Shown piece by piece: positions 11,634 to 35,828 of a stretch of 64,000 bases of DNA (within the stretch, counting starts at the first letter, position 1; each line of letters opens with the position of its first letter). The translations under genes were made by a program, and so were the position numbers. The stretch is from Strongylocentrotus droebachiensis (taxonomy: Eukaryota; Echinodermata; Echinoidea; Camarodonta; Strongylocentrotidae), in assembly GCA_035222895.1 (NCBI GenBank), contig JAVYIG010000693.1:186001-250000 (forward strand), read 5' to 3'. The notes under the pieces are model-generated. The model worked only from the letters and a program-made list of their open reading frames with translations, searched no databases and was not told the DNA's origin.

Positions 11634-11905
11634 GTGGCGAGAAACGAGGCAGACATCAAAAGAAGGATTGAAATTGCACTGAATCTGGCAATAAAAGACC
11701 TATTTACAGCAAGAAATGTGAAAATTGAACTTAGACTTATCAATTGCTATGTCTGGTCTAGCTGTTCTATTGTATGGAGCAGAAACGTGGACATTAACAA
11801 GGAATATGGGAAAGAAAATCACATCATTTGAAAATTGGGTGTACAGGAGAATGGTGAGAATGTCATGGAAAGAAATGAATACATTGCATTTTCAAGATGG
11901 CCTCA
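11634..11905 (+). pseudogene. Non-LTR retrotransposon reverse-transcriptase C-terminal fragment, frameshifted
   Basis: One frame gives a helical basic stretch with EADIKRRIEIALNLAIKDL and a CYVWS motif. Around 11755-11765 the similarity moves to the next frame, which reads LLYGAETWTLTRNMGKK then NWVYRRMVRMSWK. This block (LLYGAETWTL, then YRRM.R.SWK) is characteristic of the region just after the reverse-transcriptase domain in animal LINE-type elements. Catalytic RT motifs and the endonuclease are missing, so it is a short dead remnant of a 5'-truncated copy, about 4 kb upstream of the last exon of no active element. Confidence 0.75.
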
Positions 11906-12699
11906 CGCATACTCATTTAAGCGCTGGTGTACATGAAAACATAAACAGTGGAAAGATTCCCATTTTATGATGATATAGACATAGGTCTACATTTTGTCAG
12001 CGTTGTTCGAACTAGAACACACAAATGCCAGCAGTGGGGATGGTCTTTTAAATGCTCTTTTGCTGAAGTCCAACTCACTTAGCCTGTACACCGTCATCGC
12101 TTTTATCATGCCTGATTTAACGTAAGACTGTGAAAGTCATCCCAAAGATCACTTTAGGTGTAAATGATGATGATGGGGATTATTGGGACATAATTTCTTA
12201 TATTATGTGCTGTTAAGAAATGACAGCGCACTGAATTCAAGCCCGCCATGCAATACCGCATTTCTGTATCCCTCTCTAAAAGCACGGTCGTAATCATATT
12301 AGAAGTATTACGAGAACTTGTGCTGCGATGAAAGAAAGAAATCATGGCATTTTCCACTCGACTGGGATCACAAATGTCAATGAAACATGTTATTAGACAG
12401 CGCCAATGTTAAGTTATATATGAGCCATTATTAATGCTATTAACTCCTTCAAATGCGATCATAAGGTTTTAACAGCTTTTTGCCTGCATGAGAGACCAAT
12501 CGATGAGAGTGTGGGGGCTGCTCGTTATTTCAAACAGCGAGACTTTCTCTGCCGAGAGGAATTATACTTACAATTAAAGTGTCTGAAAGTACAAATTAAA
12601 CGACAAAAATGACAATGAAAAAAACTTCAAGAGAGTTTTAATTTGAAGGAAGGCTTCAAGTCTAACTCAGTCATTACGTACCTTGCCACCTTATAATTA

Positions 12700-14120
12700 T
12701 TCTACTTTATTTTGTTCGAAGGCTGTAAAACTTCCTTTAACATTATTTTACTATTTTTAAACCTCTTTAACAAATCTAAGAGCATTTTAAGCATCGCTTC
12801 CTCCATTCTTAGCCTGTTTGTGACATTGTCGTTCTTGACTATTTTTTTTCAATTGTGCTTTCAAGATATAATCATGACACGTATATGGCTTGAAAGCCTT
12901 GTACGACTCCATTAAGTTTCAATTTAGATGTCACATTGTGCTACGCATCATGACTGTTTAGAATACTTTGAGGATAATAGTCATGCTTTAGGTCTTATCC
13001 ACCGCCCCCCCCCCCCCTCCTCCCCCGCCCCGCCCAACATTTCTTCTTTTCTTATGTTTTAATTAAAGCTCGTGGGGTACTAACATACAAACAATTCAGC
13101 TTAGTCTATATGCAAAGGGTTAAGAAACTCAGCAATTTTGAATAAGATTACGACTGGAACTAATTAATGGGTGATCCATCTAACACGGATAGGCCTATTA
13201 AGAAGAAAAACACATCGAGAAAATACGATACGTTACGCCTTCAAACATTCTGATACAGCATAAAAAATGTATAACATTATCAAGGTGTATTGTAATGCTA
13301 AAATCTAACCCGAAATATTCATTAAGTGAAACTGCGGTTGAAGCAAAATAATGAAAATGATTTACTGTCTGTCATTTGATAACTTTTCACTTGCTTACGA
13401 TTAAAATGACAAAGATAAGCTTAAAGTTTATCAGACTTGCAATTTGATTATTTTGAAATGAAAGCTGAGCTATGACGAAAAACATTCACGAAATCATTTG
13501 AATTAATATCTATCTCTTACCTAAAACGTTTAACATTGCCACTTTCTACATTAATGATAATTCAAAAATTCTGTCTTTAGTCAGAATGATTTCGCTTCAT
13601 TAAAATCAAAAATCTGTCTTCTCCTCGCCTTTTAAATCATTAAGAAATTAATATTTAATATGTCTATGAAGGTTCTTTGAATGAATGATAAAGTTTGTAT
13701 CGCACATAAACACACTCGTGATGACTGCTGATTTCGAGATCTTAGAGGGTGATTCATTGTCTATGACGCAAACGACGCAAGAATGGTGAGATGTTTTCGC
13801 CGTCAAAGGCGTGAATTAGCAGTCCACTGCTGAGGCTGGTATTGAGAACTTGTTGTTATTAACAAGATGCTAATAACTACAATATCAATTAAATTGGATC
13901 ACTAATGAACAAAATATGAACGAAATAGTTTGACTTTGTAATAAACCGTCTTTGTTTCTTCAGCGAGTCGTCATAAGCAAATGTTCCATGAACAACGCTG
14001 AAACCAACCGAGTCTTTAATCTCTGTCACTGAAGTCACATCGAACTCAATCAGCCGACATCATCCCCGACGTCGTCGCCGGGTTCGTTGAGCCAGCATGT
14101 GGGACGCGGTCACGCGGAGG
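12700..14120 (-). other. Barhl: Barhl 3' UTR / downstream region with candidate poly(A) signals
   Basis: After the stop at 14121, the minus strand has ATTAAA at 14020-14015 (about 100 nt downstream), another ATTAAA near 13650, and the first canonical AATAAA at 12711-12706 (about 1.4 kb downstream). Any of these could end the transcript. The rest is AT-rich sequence plus a C-rich run at 13004-13035. Confidence 0.3.
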
Positions 14121-27519
<13,399 letters not shown>

Positions 27520-28400
27520 TTATTGTTGCCTCACCAAGAAAATAGATGTTGCACACTGGCTTCTGATATCACCAAGAGATGATTAAAATCACACCTTAAA
27601 GATAAGCTATATACTTTTCCAGAGTAACATCGGCTCCGAACCTGACAAAACATAGAAACAGAAAGAAAATCTTTAGATTACAATAAAACGAAGTTAGGTT
27701 TCAACAAGCAACTCATCGGCGTCATAATTATAATACACTGGTTCAAAATATAATGGACAAGGACCACAGATTGCTTGTTTGCAACATCATTAGATATTCT
27801 TTAATAATTTATTGAAGAGAGAACAGCATTAACCCAAATAAAGCCAAATATGATATCAATCAGAACAGAAAATCATAAAGTCAACATTAAATGCTGATTA
27901 TTCTCTTCGTTTCTTGAACATGTTCCAAAGGAATCATAGTTTGTTTTTGTTTTATCCACAAGAAAATAAGTCAACAAAGAACATAACTGACAAGAATTAT
28001 GTCTTTCACAAATTATTCACAAACAGCAATGGTAATAATTGAGAGATGCAATATGTTCTAATTGTGGTAAAATGTTTCTTAACTCACCGTTTAAATTCGA
28101 TCCGTTGTTTCTCCTGACAGATGGTGAAAGGGCAGATAATTGTTGGCAAGCTTTCAGGTTCACAGTGGTTTCCAGTGTGACACGAAGGAATCCCTGCTTA
28201 CGAACGGTATGAACAGTTCTTCTCGCAGAGAGAGAGAGCAAAACACGACAAGTATAGTTTGTTGAGAGTCGGTTGTGACGGGAGTGAGGGAGGGAGGGCG
28301 GCCGGGTCTTTCCGTGGCTGAAGGCGATGTTATGGAAGTATTCCACGCGTCCAATCTTTATCCGTGAATTAGTGGGCGTTGCATTCAATTACACACTGCA
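27520..28400 (-). other. Barhl: Barhl 5' UTR region with a candidate UTR intron
   Basis: On the minus strand a good donor, ACG|GTGAGT (intron starts at 28087), is followed by a pyrimidine-rich stretch and TTTTGTCAG| (AG at 27643-27642). This predicts a 446-nt intron in the 5' UTR, with the coding exon starting at 27641. The frame upstream of ATG 27519 is closed by TAA. The 123-codon minus-strand frame at 28017-28388 does not resemble BARHL. The transcription start is not determined. Confidence 0.4.
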
Positions 28401-28979
28401 CCAGACAGCCGATCGCATCGTTATGAGCTTCGATCACGATACTCTATAGATGATCAATGCTTCAATATTTGAAGAGACCGGGTAGGAATGAGAGAATCGG
28501 AGATGACTGTCGAACGCGAAAGACTTAGACTAGTTGGGTTCCAGCATTGCGAGAGGGAATACAGGGTGTGGTGATGATAGCGATGATAGTTCAAAATGAT
28601 GATTCTTGAAATTAATGAGAGAGAGAGGAGGAGGAATTGATTTAAAGATCAGGGTTTGGTCTGGGCGGCCAGTTTGTCCAGCTCGTTGCGAGTGACCTCA
28701 GTTAAGGTGTCACGAATGGTGATTGTACGAGTCGGTGGTCTGTATCAAACGATGAGAGAGGGGGGATCGTTATACTAAAAAGACCTATTCACTCCAATCA
28801 TTGCCTGTCTTATTAATCCCCTTACGATAACACCCGAAATGGACGAGTCTAGTCCCTTTCAAATATATCTACCACTCCTCTATTGTGTACGCAGCCATGC
28901 TATAGTGTAAACAGGGGGAGACATATTGCCCCTTGCGAAGATAGCTCTCATCCGCATCAATCATAGAGCTGATTACTTT

Positions 28980-29110
28980 TTGACGAGCTCACTATACGAT
29001 TGGTCGAGTGCTACTGGTCATGCATATGCAAGAGGCACAATCTCGCCTTGCGATTGGTTGGCTGAGCAGGACGTGGGCGGGTCGCTGGCACTCTCGTCCA
29101 ATGATGAATG
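28980..29110 (-). promoter_or_regulatory. CCAAT/POU-site cluster, candidate Barhl promoter or proximal enhancer
   Basis: Two CCAAT boxes on the minus strand (ATTGG on plus at 28999-29003 and 29053-29057) and one on the plus strand (29098-29102) flank a palindromic POU-type MORE-like site, ATGCATATGCA (29020-29030). The block is less AT-rich than its surroundings and lies upstream of the candidate 5' exon. A TATATTT-like sequence on the minus strand near 28868-28862 could mark a downstream core promoter. Called from motif clustering only. Confidence 0.35.
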
Positions 29111-30118
29111 GTCGGTGTAGCTATTGTTGACTGGTTTATTGTCCGAGCGATCGAGGCGTACGGCCGGGGGAGCTGAGGCGAGTTTAGGGTTGTGAGGACG
29201 AGGCAGGCGTAAAACGTAGTGGGATCGCAATCCAGGATTATAACTGTAATTAGAATTAAACGAGAGCGATTGTAAGCCCTTCGTTCTCGCAAATGATATG
29301 TTTTAAGCCCCGCAGAGATGACTGACGTCCTCAACGCTTCCCCCACCCGTTGAATCCTATGCCTCGCTAAAAGGTAAGGAAAAAATATCCCGTATACCCG
29401 AGCAGATCGCAACATCCCACACTGTCACCCTCCTCCTCCTCTCTCACTTCAAAATATTACAAACTATTTATCGCGTCTTGCGTTGCGTCAATTCGAAACA
29501 TATGGCCGAAAGTTGGAATAAAGCCGGTCTCAGACAGATTTTCACGGATTATGGGTGTCTTACAAAGCTCTTCTCATAGACCTGTTTGATTGGAAAGTCA
29601 TCATTGCCTTCGAAAATGATTATGAATTTTAAATTGCCCCTCAGAGCAGCATGGGGGCCCAAATAGAAACACTCTCACAGGTTCTTAATCCGAATTAATG
29701 TCATAATGGCAGATTGATTCGGCGTAAGTGAAAGGGGCAACTGACGGGGAAATAATATCGAAAATGGATAAACTGTGGAAAAGCGACTCTAATTCCAATC
29801 GACAGCATCATAATCAGCTCATGAACTTGAAATCAGATTTTGATAATTTCCCTTCCCCTCATCCAGAATAGTGTACGAATCTACCCCATGCTACGTTTTC
29901 TAAATAACCTTCTGCTATAAAAAGAGGTGCTGCAATAACTACAGCATTTTGTTCGATTACGTCGCATTTAGAAAATAAAAATACGGGCAATTTCAGAAAG
30001 GCTTTCAAATTAGAATGACAACATGTTTTGAATAATTAGAATTGTGTTTTTCCATTAGTGTTCTTCAAGATTGGACTGTGGCATACAGCCTCATTTCGTA
30101 TATCCAATATCAACACAC

Positions 30119-30639
30119 ACGCACCCCTGTCTCTTTTTCTTTATCCTCCAACACCCCCTCTCACTCTCTCTCTATCTCTCTCTCTCTCTCTCTCTATCTC
30201 CCCTCCCCCTTTTCTCACCATCTCTCCCCCTCCCCCAATCTCTACCGATTCTTATTTGTTTGTTTATGGCAACCATGCATGACAAGATGGAATTCCAGCC
30301 AGCTAACATATAAAGAAATACATAGCAATGGTTATAGCACAATTATTCGTTAGACACAATGATTTATAAATCTCTCTCTCTCTCTCTCTCTACATATTTA
30401 TTTGTCATCTCTCCCATTCTGTCATGTCTCCATAATATATAACAGTCTCACCCCCCCCCCCCCCCGACCTAGTTTTCCATTTCGTGTCTCTGTCTGTATA
30501 CGTCGGTCCCTATTCGAACCCTTCCACTTTCCGTCTCTTCCACTCTTCCACATGTTTCGCACCATTTCTCCTTCTCTCATCTGCGTCTGTCTATCTGATT
30601 ACAGTATGTCTCTCTTCATTCTTCTTCTCTCTCTATATA

Positions 30640-30678
<39 letters not shown>

Positions 30679-30812
30679 CTCTTTCTCTCTATCTCTTTTT
30701 CTTTCTCCCCCTCTCCCCCCTCTCCCCCACTGTCTTTCTCCCCCCCACTCTCTCTCTCTCTCTCTCTCTTTCCTCTCTCTCTCTCTCTCTTCATTTCTCT
30801 TACCCTCTTATC
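30119..30812. repeat. Cluster of (CT)n microsatellites and a C run
   Basis: CT tracts at 30160-30236, 30372-30390 and 30625-30800, with a C run at about 30452-30465. Open frames are Ser/Leu low complexity. Confidence 0.95.
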
Positions 30813-31095
30813 ACACTTTCCAAACCTGTAATGTATCGTTGACCAAGGATCTCTTTGACCAAACAGATAAAATACAACTTCGTGCAGGAAAGGGAGTTGA
30901 TTATGAAGAGAAAACGAAAAGTAGGGCATATACAAACTGTTTTGATTGTCTTGTACTTAAACGATTTGTATTGTAGTCTGAGGCTTATGCGGTGAAGAAA
31001 AACCAACACAAGGAAATAGAATCGCTCTTTTTTTTAAAGGAAAGAAGGTCCATTACAATTCATGGGGGGGGGGGTGGAGTTGTAAAGAAAAGTGG

Positions 31096-31111
31096 TAACG
31101 GTTAACCGTTA
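31096..31111. promoter_or_regulatory. 16-bp perfect palindrome with Myb-like half sites
   Basis: TAACGGTTAACCGTTA reads the same on both strands and contains two TAACGG cores (Myb-like) around GTTAAC (HNF1-like half). Function not shown. Confidence 0.25.
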
Positions 31112-31373
31112 TAGCTGGTTTATGTGGGATGTAATTAGAATTAAACGGTCCACCACGTACTGGTGTGATAGTCTATTGAAAGGTCAGGATGATGCTATAG
31201 CGCTGCACTATCATCAATGGTGCTATTATTACTATTATCCAACATAATAGCACCTTAATGGTATTTCTTAACCACTTTTTTGTCCAGTTTAACAAGTAAT
31301 CTAAATTTCTTTTATGGTGCTTTACTCGAAGAAGAGAAAAGTTGAGGGATGTGGTTAGATAGACCACACGCGT

Positions 31374-31421
31374 CACAGAGAGAAGGAAAGAAAGCAAGAG
31401 AGAGAGAAACAAAAAGGAAAG

Positions 31422-31468
<47 letters not shown>

Positions 31469-31530
31469 AGAGATATTTTATAAATATATAGCAAGAGAGA
31501 AGGGCAGGGGGAGGGGGAGGAAAGGGAGAG
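31374..31530. repeat. (GA)n microsatellite
   Basis: Longest pure GA run about 31429-31463, with GAAA-rich flanks and a GGGA tail. Confidence 0.95.
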
Positions 31531-32297
31531 AACATTATTTGTTTATTAACAGTTCAGGCGACATACATAACATATAATGTATTGGTAAATTAATTATATT
31601 AGTTTTGTTAAACAATTTCTACTCATTTGTATTTTGAAAATGGTGAAAATGTATGTGATCTAAACATGCTAAATGTTCTGGGAAAAAAAAATCATTTTAT
31701 ATGTTTAGTTCACCTGATTGAGATTGGACCAACAATTAATACAATTTGTGACCTTGTCGCGCGTAAACAGTGTGGTCTGCCCTTTTTCATTCCAAGAATA
31801 TTTATGTATTTGTCCATATTCGTTTCGAGTAGCATGATAGATAAGTCGATATTACAAAAAAATAATCATGTCAACGCATGTAGTTGACGAATGTTATGTT
31901 CTACATGTCCTTATAATTATGCTTGCATGACATTTGAATTAATCAAGCGTAGACGTTAGTTTATTTTAATCTTGTTGTAACTTTAACTTCTGTTGACGTC
32001 TACAGTTCGCATTAACACGGTTACAAAATACTAAAAACGGCGACAATCATTCTATAGATCTCCTTTTTTTTAACCGAGTCGACATCAGCGATGTGTAAAT
32101 GTTAATTCCATTGGTCTAAAATTATTCTAGCACCTCGGTTTCAACGCTTAAAAGAATTCAATTCATTTTCTTCGCAACAAGCGCCACTTTTTTAAAAGGT
32201 CCGTTGCCTTTTCAATTTCAACCGTTTCCAAGCTAGCGCCTTTGGGGACTCACCCCCAGACGAGCGTTCACACTGCTTCAATTATCAGTTTGAATGG

Positions 32298-32327
32298 AGG
32301 TAGCCAACCAAAACGGGTTGGCTACCT
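32298..32327. repeat. Perfect 12-bp hairpin, 6-nt loop
   Basis: AGGTAGCCAACC (32298-32309), loop AAAACG, GGTTGGCTACCT (32316-32327). Confidence 0.9.
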
Positions 32328-32727
32328 ATAGTGATGTTGCTTAAAATACGTCTCGGTATGGACGATTTCCGTGTTGCGCAGTTGTGCTCTGTTGAGACGT
32401 TAGAACTGGACATAAAGATGCGGCTGTGGGAAAAATACTGTCAGTTATAGAGATAAATGGAACGCGAAATGCGGATGGGTCCGTGTTTAAGTGTGGTATT
32501 TGTAAAGGTGTAAATCGTTTTCTTCAGAATGGTGATTGCATCTCGGTTTATAATTTATCCAGGAAGTTTGATCACTGTCTCTCTGGCTCGCCATTGATGA
32601 TATAAACGCACTCATTATATTCTAGAGTTAAACGAAAATTTTCTATACGGGAAATACAAATAAAAAGCATTTTATTGAAGAATCATAAATTGAAGTTCTA
32701 TCTTTTTATTATTATTATTCTGCAAAG

Positions 32728-32729
<2 letters not shown>

Positions 32730-32762
<33 letters not shown>
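32730..32762. repeat. (AG)n microsatellite, about 16 units
   Basis: Uninterrupted AG repeat. Confidence 0.97.
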
Positions 32763-32764
<2 letters not shown>

Positions 32765-33817
32765 GAATGTGACTAAACGTTCAGAAAAACGTTCATTTAC
32801 TAATTCTCTTTTTATTTTCTAGTTTCATTTATATTTCATTTTTTTAATCTATTTGATCAGTTTTTATTTTTATTAAGAATTGCGTTTCCAGACTATGGGA
32901 CAAATTACAAATATAGCATAAAACATTATGTAAATAAAATAAAACATATGAATGAGCATACTCTATTCCAAATCATTCCAAATTTCGACAACATTCTAAA
33001 CAGTTTACATTTATACTGTCAATTAAATTCAATCCAATACACAACGGAATGACATTCTATTTACAGTAATAATTTAATAACGGAAACATTTTTTAGCAGG
33101 AAAAATCAGAAAAAGATAGATTTGTGACATTTAAAACAAATTCGGACAAACCGTTAGGAAGTTATGAATATTCAAAAGGTATAATCACTATACATATGGG
33201 AGTTTCAAACTGGCCGAATCGGTTAAATTTACAGTGTTGGACAACTCTTTAATTTGTTCTAACGCACAAAACTACTTGAAATTTTTTTTTTTTTCTAAAT
33301 TATTATTTTTGCCATTCAAAGGTATTTAATGTTACGATCCGCCTATTGTCGGTTATAATGTCATTCTCGTAGGTGAATGGGCATTACAAGACTTAAAAAA
33401 AGACATTGTCAAAGATATTTCATTGCTAATTTTCTGTTATATTATTACGTTTATTATTGTAATTATCTTGTCATTGATTATATTATGTAGAAAATGAAAT
33501 ATATTCCCTCTGCATAGAGCGACTACTACATGTATTACAAAATCTTTCAGCTTTTAATTCACCTGATTTTATCGGCCAAATTGCTGGTTTGTCGAAACAT
33601 GGTATTCTAATTTCCTGTCATTTGGGATAACATGTGCGACTCGCTAGAGAAGACAAGCAAAAGTTACGAGACGCTTAAGTAGATTAGGTGAGTGTGATGT
33701 AAGTAAGCAAAAAGTGCATTGTAGTTGGGAAGAAAGGTTAGCGCGAAGACAAATGTACGGTAGGTTTAAAGGCGACAGAGAACACGAAGTTATTAGTTTA
33801 ACGTTTGGCAAACTTAA

Positions 33818-34055
33818 TTGGCTCCGCGCCTGAACGGTTCTGATTCAACCGGGCAAGAGCACGGGCCCTCATCATCATCATCATCTTCGTCGGCTAGTAG
33901 CGGAGAGGAAGCTAAAGAGATCTTGCAAGACGGAGAGGATACCAACATCAAGTGGGCAGGAGTGCAGAGAGGGGCAAGAAAGGGTGATGACTCTACCCCC
34001 TACCGTATTCCAGTGGTGGTAGTATCAGTTGGAGCTGGGAGACAGGTGTGTGATT
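33818..34055 (+). other. Open stretch of exon-like composition, unassigned
   Basis: One plus-strand frame is open for 88 codons without any Met: a Ser run, then EEAKEILQDGEDTNIKWAGV and GDDSTPYRIPVVVVSVGAG, followed by CAG|GTGTGT, a possible donor at 34045-34046. Composition is less AT-rich than around it. There is no good acceptor with a pyrimidine tract upstream and no recognisable domain, so an internal exon is only a possibility. Confidence 0.15.
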
Positions 34056-34455
34056 TTCACTTTGTTTTACGACCTCCATACTAATTAGCGTATAATAACA
34101 TTAATACAAATTATAATAATAATACAAACAGTGCTTATAAAACGCTCACCACCGAAGTCTCTAAATCGGTGTTGACTGGTATATGGACAGTTGATTTAGA
34201 AGATTTTTAAGAAGAAAAACAAATGAAAGAAAAAGGGATGTAAAATTGAAATTATTAGAATAAGGTGGAAAAATATGATGATGCAATCATGGACCTACTA
34301 CGTTAAGAGCAAATCGGTAAAGATGTGAACTGTTGAAAAACAGACTTAGTGATAGAGAGACATGCTTACAAGCAGACGGGAGAAAGGATTGGATGACTAT
34401 GTGTAAATAAGGAGAGGAAACCTACCCAGTTACGATCTAGGAGGGTTATATGGCG

Positions 34456-34533
34456 TCATGGCTACACCCCTCTCACCTACCAAAGACCGCATCATGGCTA
34501 CACCCCTCTCACCTACCAAAGACCGCATCATGC
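34456..34533. repeat. 36-bp tandem duplication
   Basis: TCATGGCTACACCCCTCTCA and the next 16 bases are repeated exactly (34456-34491 and 34492-34527), followed by the start of a third copy (ATG). Confidence 0.95.
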
Positions 34534-34707
34534 CCCCCTTGAGAGAGCCTATGAGAGGATGGAAGGAGGGTAAACTGAGATCGTTAAGACATCATCGGTA
34601 AGAGGAGTCGCGTGCCAAAATGACTTCATTGAATGCGAAAAGGGCAATCGCGGTGCTCAAGCAAGCTTAGCATGCGGGGCAATCATGCGGTGTGTTCTAA
34701 TTAATAG

Positions 34708-34739
34708 CCATCCCAAACATTCTGTCATGTTTGGGATGG
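34708..34739. repeat. Perfect 13-bp hairpin, 6-nt loop
   Basis: CCATCCCAAACAT (34708-34720), loop TCTGTC, ATGTTTGGGATGG (34727-34739). Directly upstream of the long GA-rich tract. Confidence 0.9.
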
Positions 34740-35207
34740 AGCGAGAAACAGAAGAGATAGAGAACGACTGAGGTGGATGGAGTCACAAAGATTGAGAGAG
34801 GCAGAGAGACAGATAATCTTGATATTGATAAAGACAGTAAGATAGAAAGATAGAGGGAGTGGGAAAGACATGGTTTATGGAGAAATATAGAAAGAGGAGA
34901 TGAAGAGAGAAAGACAGAAGGGAGAGAAAGAGAAAGAGATGGGGAAACGAAGAGAGTTGGAGAAAGAGAGAAATATGGAAACAAGAGGAAAAATTAAAAG
35001 ACGGAGGTAGAGAGAGAAAGAGAGAGAGAGAAAGAGAGAGAGAAAGAAAGAAAGAGAGTGGGAGAGAGAGAGGGGGTACAACGAAGACGACGAGAAAGGG
35101 GTAAGGTGGTGAGAGAAATAGAGAAAGTAATCATGAGAGATAGATGCTTGAAAAAGAAAGAGAGAGGGTGAGAGATGAAGAAAGAAAAGGAGAGTAATGG
35201 ACAAAGA

Positions 35208-35245
<38 letters not shown>
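34740..35245. repeat. Long GA-rich purine tract, about 500 bp
   Basis: GAGA/GAAA/GGGA units with a pure GA stretch at about 35213-35243. Four overlapping Ser/Leu minus-strand frames here are translated repeat. Confidence 0.95.
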
Positions 35246-35247
<2 letters not shown>

Positions 35248-35667
35248 GGGAGGAAGCTTGGTCCAATCCAGGTGAAAAAAGGTCTCCCCTATTATCGGAC
35301 GTGGATAGATGGTAACCGTCCCCAATTTGTCGGCGTTCGTTTGAGGGTTCGGCTGAGGCAGGTGGCACTTACTCTCTTCATTTTCACGCTCAACCTCGCC
35401 GAGTTTGACGAGAAAATTGGCGATGAGGCGCACAAGGGGGAGATGGGAGTGGACAACGAAGTTGGAAGGTGACATCATCGGTTCATTCTGATGAACCTGA
35501 AACTGTCGCTCGCCTTAAATTTGTTTGAGTTGTTCAATTTCTAAATTTCACAAACAGAAGACGATGTGAACCTTTCTTGTTATATTCACAAGGCATTACA
35601 ACAAAATATTCAACGAAGGTATAATTTGTTTTTAAGTGTTATCATGCGAATTACAACGACTCTGACC

Positions 35668-35828
35668 CCCTCCTCTCTCCACCACCTTCTCTCCCTGTCT
35701 CTGTCTCGCTCTCTGTATCTATCTGTCTCTCTCTCTCTCTCCATTACTTCCCCTTTCTCTCTCTCCATTACTCTCTCTCTCTCTCTCTTCCCCCCACTGA
35801 ATGCCTAAGCTATATATATATATATATA
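35668..35828. repeat. (CT)n tract followed by (TA)n
   Basis: CT repeats to about 35800, where CTCTCTCCATTAC(T/C) is duplicated; TATATA run at about 35812-35827. Confidence 0.95.

Larger units (their letters stand above)
7211..12699. other. Intergenic region between the convergent genes
   Basis: Apart from the MITE, triplet tract, 17-bp repeats and retrotransposon scrap listed, nothing recognisable. Mostly AT-rich. Confidence 0.6.

Noticed and set aside
33714..33732. GTGCATTGTAGTTG, identical to the first 14 nt of miR-33
   Set aside because: No complementary arm lies upstream or downstream within hairpin distance; animal miR-33 is usually in SREBP introns. Probably chance.
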